From contig JAHIWS010000011.1 of NCBI GenBank assembly GCA_018815925.1, positions 1-51,752 on the forward strand: 51,752 nt of DNA. Direction: 5' to 3'. This stretch comes from Nanobdellota archaeon. Lineage in GTDB: Archaea; Nanobdellota; Nanobdellia; Pacearchaeales; GW2011-AR1. The translations under genes were made by a program, and so were the position numbers. Within the stretch, counting starts at the first letter, position 1, and each line of letters begins with the position of its first letter. Of the stretch, positions 8,534 through 16,864 are shown one piece after another. The notes below the pieces were generated by a model. It ran no database searches and was not told the DNA's origin. It worked only from the letters and a program-made list of their open reading frames with translations.

Positions 8534-10417
8534 TTAGCACTTTGCTATCTTTATTGGTTCTGTAATACAATTATTGCTTTTTAATATCATTGTTTTAAGT
8601 TTTAAGTTTTCTTTTTTTAATTCTATAAAATATGTTTGAATTCCTTTTTCAAGGATATCACATTCTTCACAGGTTTTTCCACAAGTATAGATTTGTGTTT
8701 CTTCTGTTGTTTTTATTATGAAATCAAGGAAATCTAGTTGTTGAGTTTCACTTCCTTTAAAACTAGTTATTTCTAGTTTACCTGATTCTTCATTATAACA
8801 AGATCCTAGGATTTTTAAGGGGAGATTTTTTCCTGATTCAATACAAGGAGTTGTTAGCATGCTTTCTGTTGTCAAACCTTTGAATATGCATGCATCTTCT
8901 TGGCATTTGTAGTTTTCAGGGCATGTGTTAAGGATTTTTTCTAAGATTTGTGTTCCTGATTTTTGTGAACAAGAATATTGAAACATTTGTTTTTCATTTA
9001 TACATATATCAGGATAATTGTATTCTATGTTGTAAAGATTTAATCCTTGAGCATATCCCTTAGCAAATAGGTTGTTGGTTGGATCTGTGTCTGTGCATGT
9101 TAAAACTTCTGTTGTTTCTAGAGTAGATTGTTGGGTAAGTTGTCCTACTAAATTTTCACAAACATTATTCTCGTCTATGAACCCATTACAATTATTGTCT
9201 AAACCATCACATATTTCAGGTGCAGAAGTAATTTCTCCTACACAGTTTCCCCATTCTTCATTAGCACATGTTTGTAATCCTTGTTCACATTCTCCTAATT
9301 CTTCTCCACATGCTTGAACATCTCCATTTATACAATTACAATCCTCGTCAGTATATTCGTCACAGTCATTGTCTAATCCATCGCAGATTTCTGGTTCTGG
9401 GGTTGTTTGACCAATACATTCTGTCCATGTTCCTGCAAAACATTGAATTATTCCTTCACTACATTGTCCAATATTTGATCCACATACTTGATATAAAGGG
9501 TTTTCATATTGGTTTTCGTCAAATAATCCATCACAGTCATTATCTAGGTTATCACAGATTTCTGGTTCTGGACCTTTTTCCCCTACACAAATTCCTGTCC
9601 ATGTTCCATCTAAACCACAAGTCTCTTCTCCAGAATTACATTCTCCTATATTTTCCCCGCAGGGTCTTGTTTGTCCCGGGTCACATTCACTACACCAAGT
9701 ATTACAATCAATATCTCCACAATCCACATTTCCATCACAATCATTGTCTAATCCATCAGAACATTTTAGAAAGCTTGTTTCTATTCCTGGTTCAATAATT
9801 CCCTCACAACTACCCCAATCATCATTTATACATGTTCTTGTTCCTGGATCACATATTCCTGTGTCAAGGCCTTCACAGATTTGGATTTGTCCTTCTGTGC
9901 ACCCACCACATCTTCCATTATTACATGGGAGACTATAAATTTCTTGACAATTTACAGAGGTTGTAGAAGAATATACACTTGATGGAGGTGATGGTACTGA
10001 TGGAGGAGGGGTTGGTGGTGGAGGGGTTGTATCATCTCCTGTGCTACTATCTCCTGTTGTTGTAGGGGTTGTTATATCTGGAATGGTTGGTACTGAGCCT
10101 GGGTTTGTAGGATTAAGTATGGCTTCTCCTGTTCCTACAGGTATATCTTGGATACAATAATAATCATAAGCAGTATCTCCTATACAATAATCTTCATAAA
10201 TTCCAGATTCTCCTTCTACTTGAACAAATCCTGTTTCTAAAAAATTATTGGGTCCGTCTGAATCAGTACAAAAACCTATTACCTCTTTTCCACTTATTTT
10301 ACCTAAAAATTCATTAATCCAATTAGCAGAAATAATAGATAATAACACAAAAAATAATATTAACAAGCAAGTTGATATAATTAAACTCTTTTTTATTTTA
10401 TGTTTACTTTTTTCCAT
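8534..10417 (-). CDS. Membrane-anchored Cys-rich protein with MopE-like metal-binding repeats
   Basis: A 627-residue exported protein with an N-terminal membrane anchor (SLIISTCLLILFFVLLSII). A Pro/Thr/Ser-rich linker (TPPPPTPPPSVPSPPSS) is followed by four copies of a Cys/Asp/Asn-rich motif: CSDGLDNDCDGNVD, CDNLDNDCDGLFDEN, CDGLDNDCDEYTDED and CDGLDNNCNGFIDEN, each next to a GxWGxC-type segment. This is the putative metal-binding motif of MopE-like proteins, thought to bind calcium or copper. The C-terminal 200 residues are also Cys-rich and unrecognised. The plus-strand frames opposite it are mirror images of the repeats. Surface location is well supported; the metal is unknown. Confidence 0.82.
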   Translation of the reverse strand: MEKSKHKIKKSLIISTCLLILFFVLLSIISANWINEFLGKISGKEVIGFCTDSDGPNNFLETGFVQVEGESGIYEDYCIGDTAYDYYCIQDIPVGTGEAILNPTNPGSVPTIPDITTPTTTGDSSTGDDTTPPPPTPPPSVPSPPSSVYSSTTSVNCQEIYSLPCNNGRCGGCTEGQIQICEGLDTGICDPGTRTCINDDWGSCEGIIEPGIETSFLKCSDGLDNDCDGNVDCGDIDCNTWCSECDPGQTRPCGENIGECNSGEETCGLDGTWTGICVGEKGPEPEICDNLDNDCDGLFDENQYENPLYQVCGSNIGQCSEGIIQCFAGTWTECIGQTTPEPEICDGLDNDCDEYTDEDCNCINGDVQACGEELGECEQGLQTCANEEWGNCVGEITSAPEICDGLDNNCNGFIDENNVCENLVGQLTQQSTLETTEVLTCTDTDPTNNLFAKGYAQGLNLYNIEYNYPDICINEKQMFQYSCSQKSGTQILEKILNTCPENYKCQEDACIFKGLTTESMLTTPCIESGKNLPLKILGSCYNEESGKLEITSFKGSETQQLDFLDFIIKTTEETQIYTCGKTCEECDILEKGIQTYFIELKKENLKLKTMILKSNNCITEPIKIAKC

Positions 10418-10584
10418 TTGATTTATGTTATTTTAAAATGAAAGTATGGAGTAAATTTTATTTACTCTTTTTCATTATTAAGAATAGGAAACAAGATTTT
10501 TAAATATTTTTAGTTTGGGTTTTTGTGGATTTTGGAGGATAACAAGTTTTTTATACTTCTTAATGATTATTTTTGCAGTTTAAA

Positions 10585-11973
10585 ATGAAAAAAGATTTTA
10601 TTGTTTTGATTGGAGTTTTAGTTTTAGTTTTAAGTCTAACATTTGTGTTGAGCTTAGAAAAACAAGTTCTTAAAGAAAAAAATGTTTATTTACAAGAAAA
10701 AGAAATTATTAAAGAAAATTCTTATGTTGAAGAAATTGATTTTAAAGAATTTAAAAATTTTATTGAAAACCAAGTATCTAATAGGGTATGGGTTGATTTA
10801 TCTTATGCTCGGTTTAATGTTCATATAGACCAAGATTATTATAATTCTAATACACCTGACATTGATAATTTTTTTGATTTGTTTGAAGAAAGATTTGAAG
10901 TTTTAGAAATCACTACTGGTTGGAGTGCTGAAAAATTTTATAATAAAAAACTTGATATTTATGTTATTGAAACAACTGGATGTTATGGAGGGGGAGGAGA
11001 TTTTGGAGATGTTTTACTTAGATTTTCTAACCCTTTATATAAATCTAATTGCTTAAAATCTGGTGGTCTTGGAGGATTAGGAAATAAATGGCCATATATG
11101 GGTGTTGCTATGCATGAAACAACTCATGCTATTAATCCTTTTGAAATATCTAACCGGCTTTGGTTAAGAGAGGGGTTTGGAAAATATAATGAGTACAATA
11201 TTTTAAGTTTATATGGAGATATAAGCCAATCAACAGCAGATTTTTTGATATTTCAGGGAGATAGTGGTTATAATTGGGAGGATTATGTTAATAATGATTA
11301 TCGTGATACTCATGTGGTTTGGAATGGAACTGATTGGGTTCCTGATTATAAAGAGATCCAGGAGAGTGAAGGATATGATATAACTGCCTGGATGTTTTCA
11401 ATGTTGAGGGGTGATTATGGTTTAAATTGGCAGAATTTTTATGATTTAATGAGTAATAATTATGAGACTTTACAAAAAGCAGGAGAATTAGGAGACTATT
11501 ATGTTGATATGTATATTATTGATTTATTTGGTCGTTCGCTTGGATTGAATTTTGGTGATATACAAGAAGTGTTTAGATATGATGGTCCTAGTGGACCTGG
11601 TTGGGGTGTTAGGCAGTGGGTGGATTTGGGTTGGTATGCTGATTTAGTTCCTAGTTTGAGTTCTTCAAGCATGGTTCCTTTATCTGATGGAACAGTTGAA
11701 TTAACTGCTGTTGTTCATAATATTGGAGATGTTGATTTAGAAGATGTTTCTGTTAGGTTTTATAATGGAGAGATTATGATTGAACCAGAATATTTTATTG
11801 GTGTTTCTGGTAGAGGGGATTATATTATGGATGTGGCATTTGCTTGTGATAGTGGTTGTAATATAAGAATGGTTGTTGATGAAGATAATCTCAAGATAGA
11901 ATCAAACAATTTAAACAATGAAGCTTTTTTTATTTCCCCTGTTTGGAATCAAAATAATAATAATAATTTTTGA
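10585..11973 (+). CDS. Anchored zinc metallopeptidase (HExxH...E) with C-terminal CARDB-like domain
   Basis: I choose the ATG at 10585 (MKKDFIVLIGVLVL) over the one at 10573 because it places a standard signal anchor at the N-terminus; the protein is then 462 residues. The zinc motif is HETTH at about 177-181, followed by WLREGFGKY, whose Glu is 15 residues after the last His, as in gluzincin (MA clan) peptidases. The C-terminal ~100 residues (VELTAVVHNIGDVDLEDVSV) look like a CARDB adhesion domain. It probably cleaves proteins outside the cell. Its stop directly abuts the stop of the convergent peptidase gene at 11974. Confidence 0.8.
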   Translation: MKKDFIVLIGVLVLVLSLTFVLSLEKQVLKEKNVYLQEKEIIKENSYVEEIDFKEFKNFIENQVSNRVWVDLSYARFNVHIDQDYYNSNTPDIDNFFDLFEERFEVLEITTGWSAEKFYNKKLDIYVIETTGCYGGGGDFGDVLLRFSNPLYKSNCLKSGGLGGLGNKWPYMGVAMHETTHAINPFEISNRLWLREGFGKYNEYNILSLYGDISQSTADFLIFQGDSGYNWEDYVNNDYRDTHVVWNGTDWVPDYKEIQESEGYDITAWMFSMLRGDYGLNWQNFYDLMSNNYETLQKAGELGDYYVDMYIIDLFGRSLGLNFGDIQEVFRYDGPSGPGWGVRQWVDLGWYADLVPSLSSSSMVPLSDGTVELTAVVHNIGDVDLEDVSVRFYNGEIMIEPEYFIGVSGRGDYIMDVAFACDSGCNIRMVVDEDNLKIESNNLNNEAFFISPVWNQNNNNNF

Positions 11974-13098
11974 CTAAATTTTTTTACAAGGCTTGTTTTT
12001 TACTTCTATTGGGATTTCTTTTAGATTAATCTGAGATAATATTAAATTATCTTTTTTAATTTCAAGTAGTTTTGGTTTTTGAGGTATTGGTATTTTTAGA
12101 TAAAAGTCTTGCCCAGTTGCATCAAATACCTCACCTGTTATATATTCTTTTCCTGATTCTTGAACATCTGTAAAAATATAGCTTGGATTAAATTTTTCAT
12201 TTATTTTTTGATTATCTTCTGTGATTATTGTGTAGTCAAAATCTCCTGATCCTAAGCTGCTCATACACCCTTGTTCTATTTTTTTATCTTTTATAATTAT
12301 TTTTCCATTTTCATATCTTGCATGAATAAGATAATACATTTGTTGTGAACAATCTGTTTCTGTGACAGCACTTCCTGTTATTCCTGAAGTTCTTTCTTGG
12401 ATTACTTTTTCTATTTTGTCTAGAAAGATTTTAACATTAAAAATACCATATTTCTTTGAGGTAAGAGTTCTCATTATTCCATTTTCTATTGATCTGAAGT
12501 AATTTGCTTCAGAACACCCTTGATAACATCCATCTTTTATACCAAATTTATTACAATTGTCTACACAATTTTTTGCATTTTTTGGAAGAGGGGCTGGAAC
12601 ATATTCTTCTGCAAGGTTTACAAAAACATGTCCAAATTCATGGGCTAGGACAGTCAGGGTGTGTTTTGAATTAATACTCATAACATTCATATAAGCTGAA
12701 CTTCTTATATTTGAGTTTGATTCTTGAATAACAGCTATAAAATCATTAGGGCAAGAAGCAGCTTTTTTAATCATTTCTTTATCATAACAAAGAAGGGCTT
12801 TTTCTTGATAAATTTCACATTCAGGAATATAAGAATCTATATAATAGAAATTAAAATTTTTTTGGTGGGTGTTAAATGGATCTATTGTTAATAAGAATTC
12901 AGAATATTTTTGTGCATCTGTTTTGTCTGAAAAAAATAAAATATTTACTGCATCATTTCCTTTGTAGTCTAATATTTTACATTCTTCTAATTCCGAAGGG
13001 TTAGGACTAGATAAAAAATTTAAAGAGAAATTAGAAAATACTATAAAAGAGACCATTATTATATTTAAAATAATTAGCACTAATATTTTTTTGTCCAT
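11974..13098 (-). CDS. Anchored M64-like metallopeptidase
   Basis: A 374-residue exported protein with an N-terminal membrane segment (ILVLIILNIIMVSFIVFS). The motif HEFGHVFVNLAEEY matches the zinc site of peptidase family M64 (usually HEFGHSxxxLxDEY). A Cys-rich insertion follows (CVDNCNKFGIKDGCYQGC), then a 170-residue beta-rich C-terminal part without a recognised domain. It is tail-to-tail with the gluzincin peptidase, with no spacer. Two unrelated surface peptidases side by side suggest extracellular protein processing or nutrient acquisition, which is inference. Confidence 0.78.
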   Translation of the reverse strand: MDKKILVLIILNIIMVSFIVFSNFSLNFLSSPNPSELEECKILDYKGNDAVNILFFSDKTDAQKYSEFLLTIDPFNTHQKNFNFYYIDSYIPECEIYQEKALLCYDKEMIKKAASCPNDFIAVIQESNSNIRSSAYMNVMSINSKHTLTVLAHEFGHVFVNLAEEYVPAPLPKNAKNCVDNCNKFGIKDGCYQGCSEANYFRSIENGIMRTLTSKKYGIFNVKIFLDKIEKVIQERTSGITGSAVTETDCSQQMYYLIHARYENGKIIIKDKKIEQGCMSSLGSGDFDYTIITEDNQKINEKFNPSYIFTDVQESGKEYITGEVFDATGQDFYLKIPIPQKPKLLEIKKDNLILSQINLKEIPIEVKNKPCKKI

Positions 13099-13177
13099 TT
13101 TTAATTAAAGTTTCTTAAGTTTAAAAGGTTTATTTATATTTAGAAATAAATAAATACTCTTTTGTTTCTAAATTTTT

Positions 13178-14404
13178 ATGATAAATGAAGATTTTATTAT
13201 TGCTGATTTACATATTCATTCTAGGTTTTCAAGAGCTTGTAGTAAAAATATTACTTTTGAAAATCTTGTTAAATATGCAAGAATAAAAGGTCTTAATTTG
13301 CTTGGTACTGGAGATTTTACTCATCCTGAATGGTTTAAAGAAATAAAAGAAAAATTTATTGATAAGAAAAAAGGAATTTATTATTACAATGATTTTCCAT
13401 TTCTTATCACTGGGGAAATAAGTTTAATGTATACTCAGGGTCATGGTCGTAGAGTTCATTTAGTGGTTTTGGTTCCTAATCTTGAAGTAGCTGAAAAAAT
13501 TAATTCTTATTTAGATACAAAAGGAAGAAGAGATTATGATGGCAGGCCTATTTTTAAGATAAGTTGTGAAGAGTTTGTTAGAGAGATGAGAAGAATTTCA
13601 GAAAATATTGAGATAATTCCAGCTCATATTTGGACTCCTTGGTTTGGAATATTTGGTTCAAGGAGCGGTTTTGATAGTTTAAGGGAAGCATTTGGGGGTC
13701 AAGTTGAACATATTCATTCAATTGAGACTGGAATAAGTAGTGATCCTCCTATGAATTGGAAAATAAAAGAATTAGATGGTAAATCTATTGTTAGTTTTAG
13801 TGATAGTCATAGTTACTGGCCTTGGAGAATTGGAAGAGAATCAACTATTTTTAAAAAAACAGATTCTTATTCTGAGATAATTAGGCAAATCAGGGAAAAT
13901 GATTTTATTGCAACTATTGAAACAGATCCTGGTTATGGAATTTATCATTATGATGGGCATAGGAATTGTAATTTTTCTTGTTCTCCATCTAAGACTAAAG
14001 AGCTAAATGGAATTTGTCCTGTTTGTAAAAGAAGTTTGACAATTGGAGTAGAATATAGGGTTGAAGAATTGACAGAAAAAAATAGGCAAGAAGATTTTAA
14101 ACCAGAAGGTGCAAAACCTTATTACAAATTATTGCCTTTACATGAATTGATTTCTTTAGCAATAGGAAAAGGTATTGAGACTTCTGGGGTTTGGCAGATT
14201 TATAATCATTTAATTAAGGAATTTGAAAATGAATTTAATGTTTTATTAGATGTTAGTAAAGAAGATATGATGAAGATTGGGATTAATGATGAACTAATTG
14301 AATTAATTTTAAAGAATAGGGTTGGCAAAATAAAAGTAAAACCTGGTTATGATGGGCTTTATGGAAAAGCTATAATGGGTGAGAAGCAGGTTAAATTATC
14401 TTAG
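13178..14404 (+). CDS. Endonuclease Q (PHP-domain deaminated-base repair nuclease)
   Basis: A 408-residue protein of the archaeal EndoQ family, which nicks DNA 5' of uracil, hypoxanthine and abasic sites. The PHP metal site begins ADLHIHSRFSRA at about 9-20 and continues with GTGDFTHP, EHIHSIETG and SFSDSHSYWP. A zinc-binding insert (CNFSC...CPVCKRSL) follows, then a C-terminal helical region. All the expected blocks are present. The last 9 nt overlap the convergent gene at 14396. Confidence 0.9.
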   Translation: MINEDFIIADLHIHSRFSRACSKNITFENLVKYARIKGLNLLGTGDFTHPEWFKEIKEKFIDKKKGIYYYNDFPFLITGEISLMYTQGHGRRVHLVVLVPNLEVAEKINSYLDTKGRRDYDGRPIFKISCEEFVREMRRISENIEIIPAHIWTPWFGIFGSRSGFDSLREAFGGQVEHIHSIETGISSDPPMNWKIKELDGKSIVSFSDSHSYWPWRIGRESTIFKKTDSYSEIIRQIRENDFIATIETDPGYGIYHYDGHRNCNFSCSPSKTKELNGICPVCKRSLTIGVEYRVEELTEKNRQEDFKPEGAKPYYKLLPLHELISLAIGKGIETSGVWQIYNHLIKEFENEFNVLLDVSKEDMMKIGINDELIELILKNRVGKIKVKPGYDGLYGKAIMGEKQVKLS

Positions 14405-14773
14405 TTTACTTTGTAGAAGCTCAAATCCTTTGTTTGTTAAAATGTCTGTTAGTTCTTTTTGGGGGTTTTGAGCAGGCATGGTTCTTATCTCTACTTTTCT
14501 GACATATTTTTCACTACTTCTTCCTGCGTAATTGTAGGGGTGTTTAGCAGTTATAATAATTTCACTTGTAGAATTTTCTGTTGCTAATAAAAATTGAGAA
14601 AACTCGTCACTTCCCCAATTGTTAGTTTTAAGGTGTATACAAATCTTGATTAGGTCATTAATAATTCTATCTTCTTTATTATTTTTGTACACCTTTTTTG
14701 TTACTCCTGAGTTCATCTCCTCGTAAAAATCAGGCACAAATTTTTTTTGATAGGTTGTTTTATTAATAGCCAT
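14396..14773 (-). CDS. Hypothetical protein, 125 aa
   Basis: A soluble protein of mixed composition (MAINKTTYQKKFVPDFYEEM...) with no recognised motif, signal peptide or membrane segment. It overlaps the 3' end of the convergent endQ gene by 9 nt and lies 27 nt downstream of nop10 on the same strand, so it may be the last gene of the S15-to-nop10 minus-strand series. Function unknown. Confidence 0.6.
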   Translation of the reverse strand: MAINKTTYQKKFVPDFYEEMNSGVTKKVYKNNKEDRIINDLIKICIHLKTNNWGSDEFSQFLLATENSTSEIIITAKHPYNYAGRSSEKYVRKVEIRTMPAQNPQKELTDILTNKGFELLQSKLR

Positions 14774-14800
14774 AATTTTCCTAGATCAATTTACTTTAAA

Positions 14801-14932
14801 TTAATTATTGTTTTGAGAAACATCTTTTACCTTAACAAATTTATAATGAGCAGATTTTGTTTGTTTTTTGCATTTAGGACAAGTGTCTTTAAGAGTGTAA
14901 GTTGAGCAAGAAGGACATTTTTTGAGTTTCAT
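14801..14932 (-). CDS. nop10: H/ACA ribonucleoprotein protein Nop10
   Basis: A 43-residue gene. It starts MKLKKCPSCSTYTLKDTCP and carries the Nop10 zinc ribbon, two CxxC pairs (CPSC and CPKC) with TYTLK between, then KKQTKSAHYKF. Nop10 binds Cbf5 and helps H/ACA guide RNAs direct pseudouridylation. Archaeal Nop10 is usually 55-60 residues; here the C-terminal tail is shorter, ending VSQNNN. It is close to aIF2-alpha on the same strand, as in many archaea, which supports the call. Confidence 0.88.
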   Translation of the reverse strand: MKLKKCPSCSTYTLKDTCPKCKKQTKSAHYKFVKVKDVSQNNN

Positions 14933-14992
14933 TTTATTAGCCTTAAGCGTAATTTAAAGGAAGATTCATAAAAAAAATCTTGGTGTTTTTTA

Positions 14993-15406
14993 TCACTTTA
15001 AATTCATAATATATTCCTTAAGTCTTGGGTGGAAAGAAGTTGTAAAAAGGGTTTCTAATTCTTCAGGGTCTGCCCATTTTAATTCTGTTATGTCTTCTCC
15101 TGCTTTTTCTTCTCCTTCAAATACTTCGCATAGGAAAAATACAGTCATTAAATCTTTTTGTTCAGGATAAACTTTAGAGAAGATTGTCCCAAGGTTTTTT
15201 ATTCCATATCCTGTTTTATTTTTTATACTTTTTTTTAAGACTTTGTCTATATCCTCTCCGTGTAATAGTTTTCCTCCTGGGAAACACCAGGTTACTCCAG
15301 GAAGGTAAGAGTCATTGTTCTTTCTTCCTATTAGGATTTTCTTTTTTGCTGGATCAAATATTACACCTGCGTAGAATACTTTGAAATGGGTGTTTTTGTT
15401 TTCCAT
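14993..15406 (-). CDS. Nudix-fold protein with degenerate catalytic box
   Basis: A 137-residue protein with the overall Nudix layout: VFYAGVIFDPAKKKILIGRK, then FPGGKLLHGEDIDKVLKK. The consensus box GX5EX7REUXEEXGU is kept only in its first half (GGKLLHGE). The REUXEE core, whose Glu residues bind the catalytic metal, reads KSIKNKT, so hydrolase activity is doubtful. GDP-mannose mannosyl hydrolase-like members also deviate from the consensus, so some activity cannot be ruled out. It lies between aIF2-alpha and nop10 on the same strand, interrupting a common archaeal pair. Confidence 0.75.
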   Translation of the reverse strand: MENKNTHFKVFYAGVIFDPAKKKILIGRKNNDSYLPGVTWCFPGGKLLHGEDIDKVLKKSIKNKTGYGIKNLGTIFSKVYPEQKDLMTVFFLCEVFEGEEKAGEDITELKWADPEELETLFTTSFHPRLKEYIMNLK

Positions 15407-15482
15407 ACAATTTAATCTGAAATTGGGTATTTAAAGTTTGTGTGTCATGAAAAAAACAACAAGAAAATTTTTGATTATTTTT

Positions 15483-16202
15483 TTACCTCTCCTTAATACT
15501 AAAAAACATATCTTTTTTTTTGGCTTTCTTTTCAATTTCTTTTAAGATTTCTCTTAATTGATTGTCTGCTTTTTTAGGGTCATTATCCTCTGTTTTTATA
15601 GTGTATTTTCCTGCTGAAAGATATTTTATCTTTGCATCTTTTATTTTTCCTAAAATTTCTTTGATTATTTTTAATCCATTTGATTTAGTGCTTGTTAGAG
15701 TTATCTCTTTTTTTACTATACATTTTTTTTGTTTTTGAACTAAAAGTATATCTAGTATCTTTTTAGAATTTTCTTTTCCAACTGTTTTTTCTAAGATTTG
15801 TGGGGATTCTTTTGCTTTTTCTAAGAAGTCATAAAGAGTTTCCTGTTTTATAATTTTTTCAATTATGGATTCGGCATTTTTTTCCAACACACTTTTTAAA
15901 ACACTTTTATAACTTTTTTCTGATTTTTCTTGTTCTTTTATTTGTTTTTGTTCTTTTTGAGTAACTCTTCTTAGTGAAAGATCTATTCGGTCTCCTGAGA
16001 TTCTTAAGACTTTACAAATTATTCTTTTTTTTGGAACAACATAATCTCTGAGATTACGTATTCTTCCAGGAGCAACCTCACTTAAAATTATACTTCCTTC
16101 TAAATCTTTTCCTGGTTGATGTATTTTGACAAATACAACTGTTCCAGCTATTCTTTCAACAGTGCATAAAACTATTGCTCCTACTTCTAATTCAGGTGTC
16201 AT
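15483..16202 (-). CDS. Translation initiation factor aIF2, alpha subunit
   Basis: A 239-residue protein, slightly shorter than the usual 260-270. The N-terminal S1 domain occupies about 5-80 (VGAIVLCTVERIAGTVVFV, LEGSIILSEVAPGRIRNLRDYV, KVLRISGDRIDLSLRRV), followed by a Lys/Glu-rich helical domain and a C-terminal alpha-beta domain (LTSTKSNGLKIIKEILGKI). It is part of the aIF2 heterotrimer that brings initiator tRNA to the small subunit. It lies in a minus-strand translation/nucleic-acid series with S15 and nop10. Confidence 0.92.
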   Translation of the reverse strand: MTPELEVGAIVLCTVERIAGTVVFVKIHQPGKDLEGSIILSEVAPGRIRNLRDYVVPKKRIICKVLRISGDRIDLSLRRVTQKEQKQIKEQEKSEKSYKSVLKSVLEKNAESIIEKIIKQETLYDFLEKAKESPQILEKTVGKENSKKILDILLVQKQKKCIVKKEITLTSTKSNGLKIIKEILGKIKDAKIKYLSAGKYTIKTEDNDPKKADNQLREILKEIEKKAKKKDMFFSIKER

Positions 16203-16226
16203 AAAATATCTAGAAATAATGAGGTT

Positions 16227-16826
16227 TTAAAGGTTACTTAAATCTAGAGGCTCTCTTTGGTTCCTGTTTTTAGCTATTTCTAAAGCTTTTTTTATTATTT
16301 CAATATTGGTCCCATCATATCTTATTGCATTTGGGTGGTGGAATTCTTTATTCCATGTTTGAGCTGGAATTATAACTAATCCTCTTGGTCTATTTTCTAT
16401 CCATCTTTTTATGTAAGCTGGCCAATCATCAACTAATACTTTTCCATAAACTAATCCCTTATCTTGGGTAATTGTTAATATTTGTGCATCTGAAACATGT
16501 TTTCGTACCCATATAGATTTTTCAGTCCATGCATTTGGAGCATGTTTTGGAGCTTTTGTTAAAATTCCTATACTAAATCCTATTTCTCTTGCTACATTTA
16601 ATATATCGAAACCTATTTTTAGTGGTTCAAGATTTTTCCACCAACCAGGTTGATTTACTATTATTCTTTTTCTATTTTTTAAATAAGGATTCTCTTCGTC
16701 TATAAAATCTTGAAATTCAGGATCGTTTGGGCTTTTTAGTAAATTATAATCTTTTTTCATCGCTTTGCTATAATCACATAAAGTGCTATCAAGATCAAAT
16801 AAGGCAATGTTTTCTAGTTCTGACAT
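16227..16826 (-). CDS. HAD-superfamily 5'(3')-deoxyribonucleotidase-like protein (NT5C type)
   Basis: A 199-residue HAD-fold phosphatase. Motif I is FDLDSTLCDY near residue 10 (nucleophile and acid/base Asp); motif II is in IGILTKAPKHA; a late acidic motif is VLVDDWPAY. The WWKNLEPL stretch and the overall length match the NT5C group, which dephosphorylates (deoxy)nucleoside monophosphates. It lies 24 nt upstream of aIF2-alpha on the same strand. The substrate is inferred from family resemblance. Confidence 0.75.
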   Translation of the reverse strand: MSELENIALFDLDSTLCDYSKAMKKDYNLLKSPNDPEFQDFIDEENPYLKNRKRIIVNQPGWWKNLEPLKIGFDILNVAREIGFSIGILTKAPKHAPNAWTEKSIWVRKHVSDAQILTITQDKGLVYGKVLVDDWPAYIKRWIENRPRGLVIIPAQTWNKEFHHPNAIRYDGTNIEIIKKALEIAKNRNQREPLDLSNL

Positions 16827-16864
16827 TTTAATTATTTTGTAAAGAAAGTATTTAATAATTTGTA

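Noticed and set aside
9072-9938. Plus-strand frames of 64-176 codons opposite the MopE-like gene
   Set aside because: They mirror the repetitive minus-strand gene, whose motifs are recognisable; their translations are His/Pro/Ser-biased with no domain.
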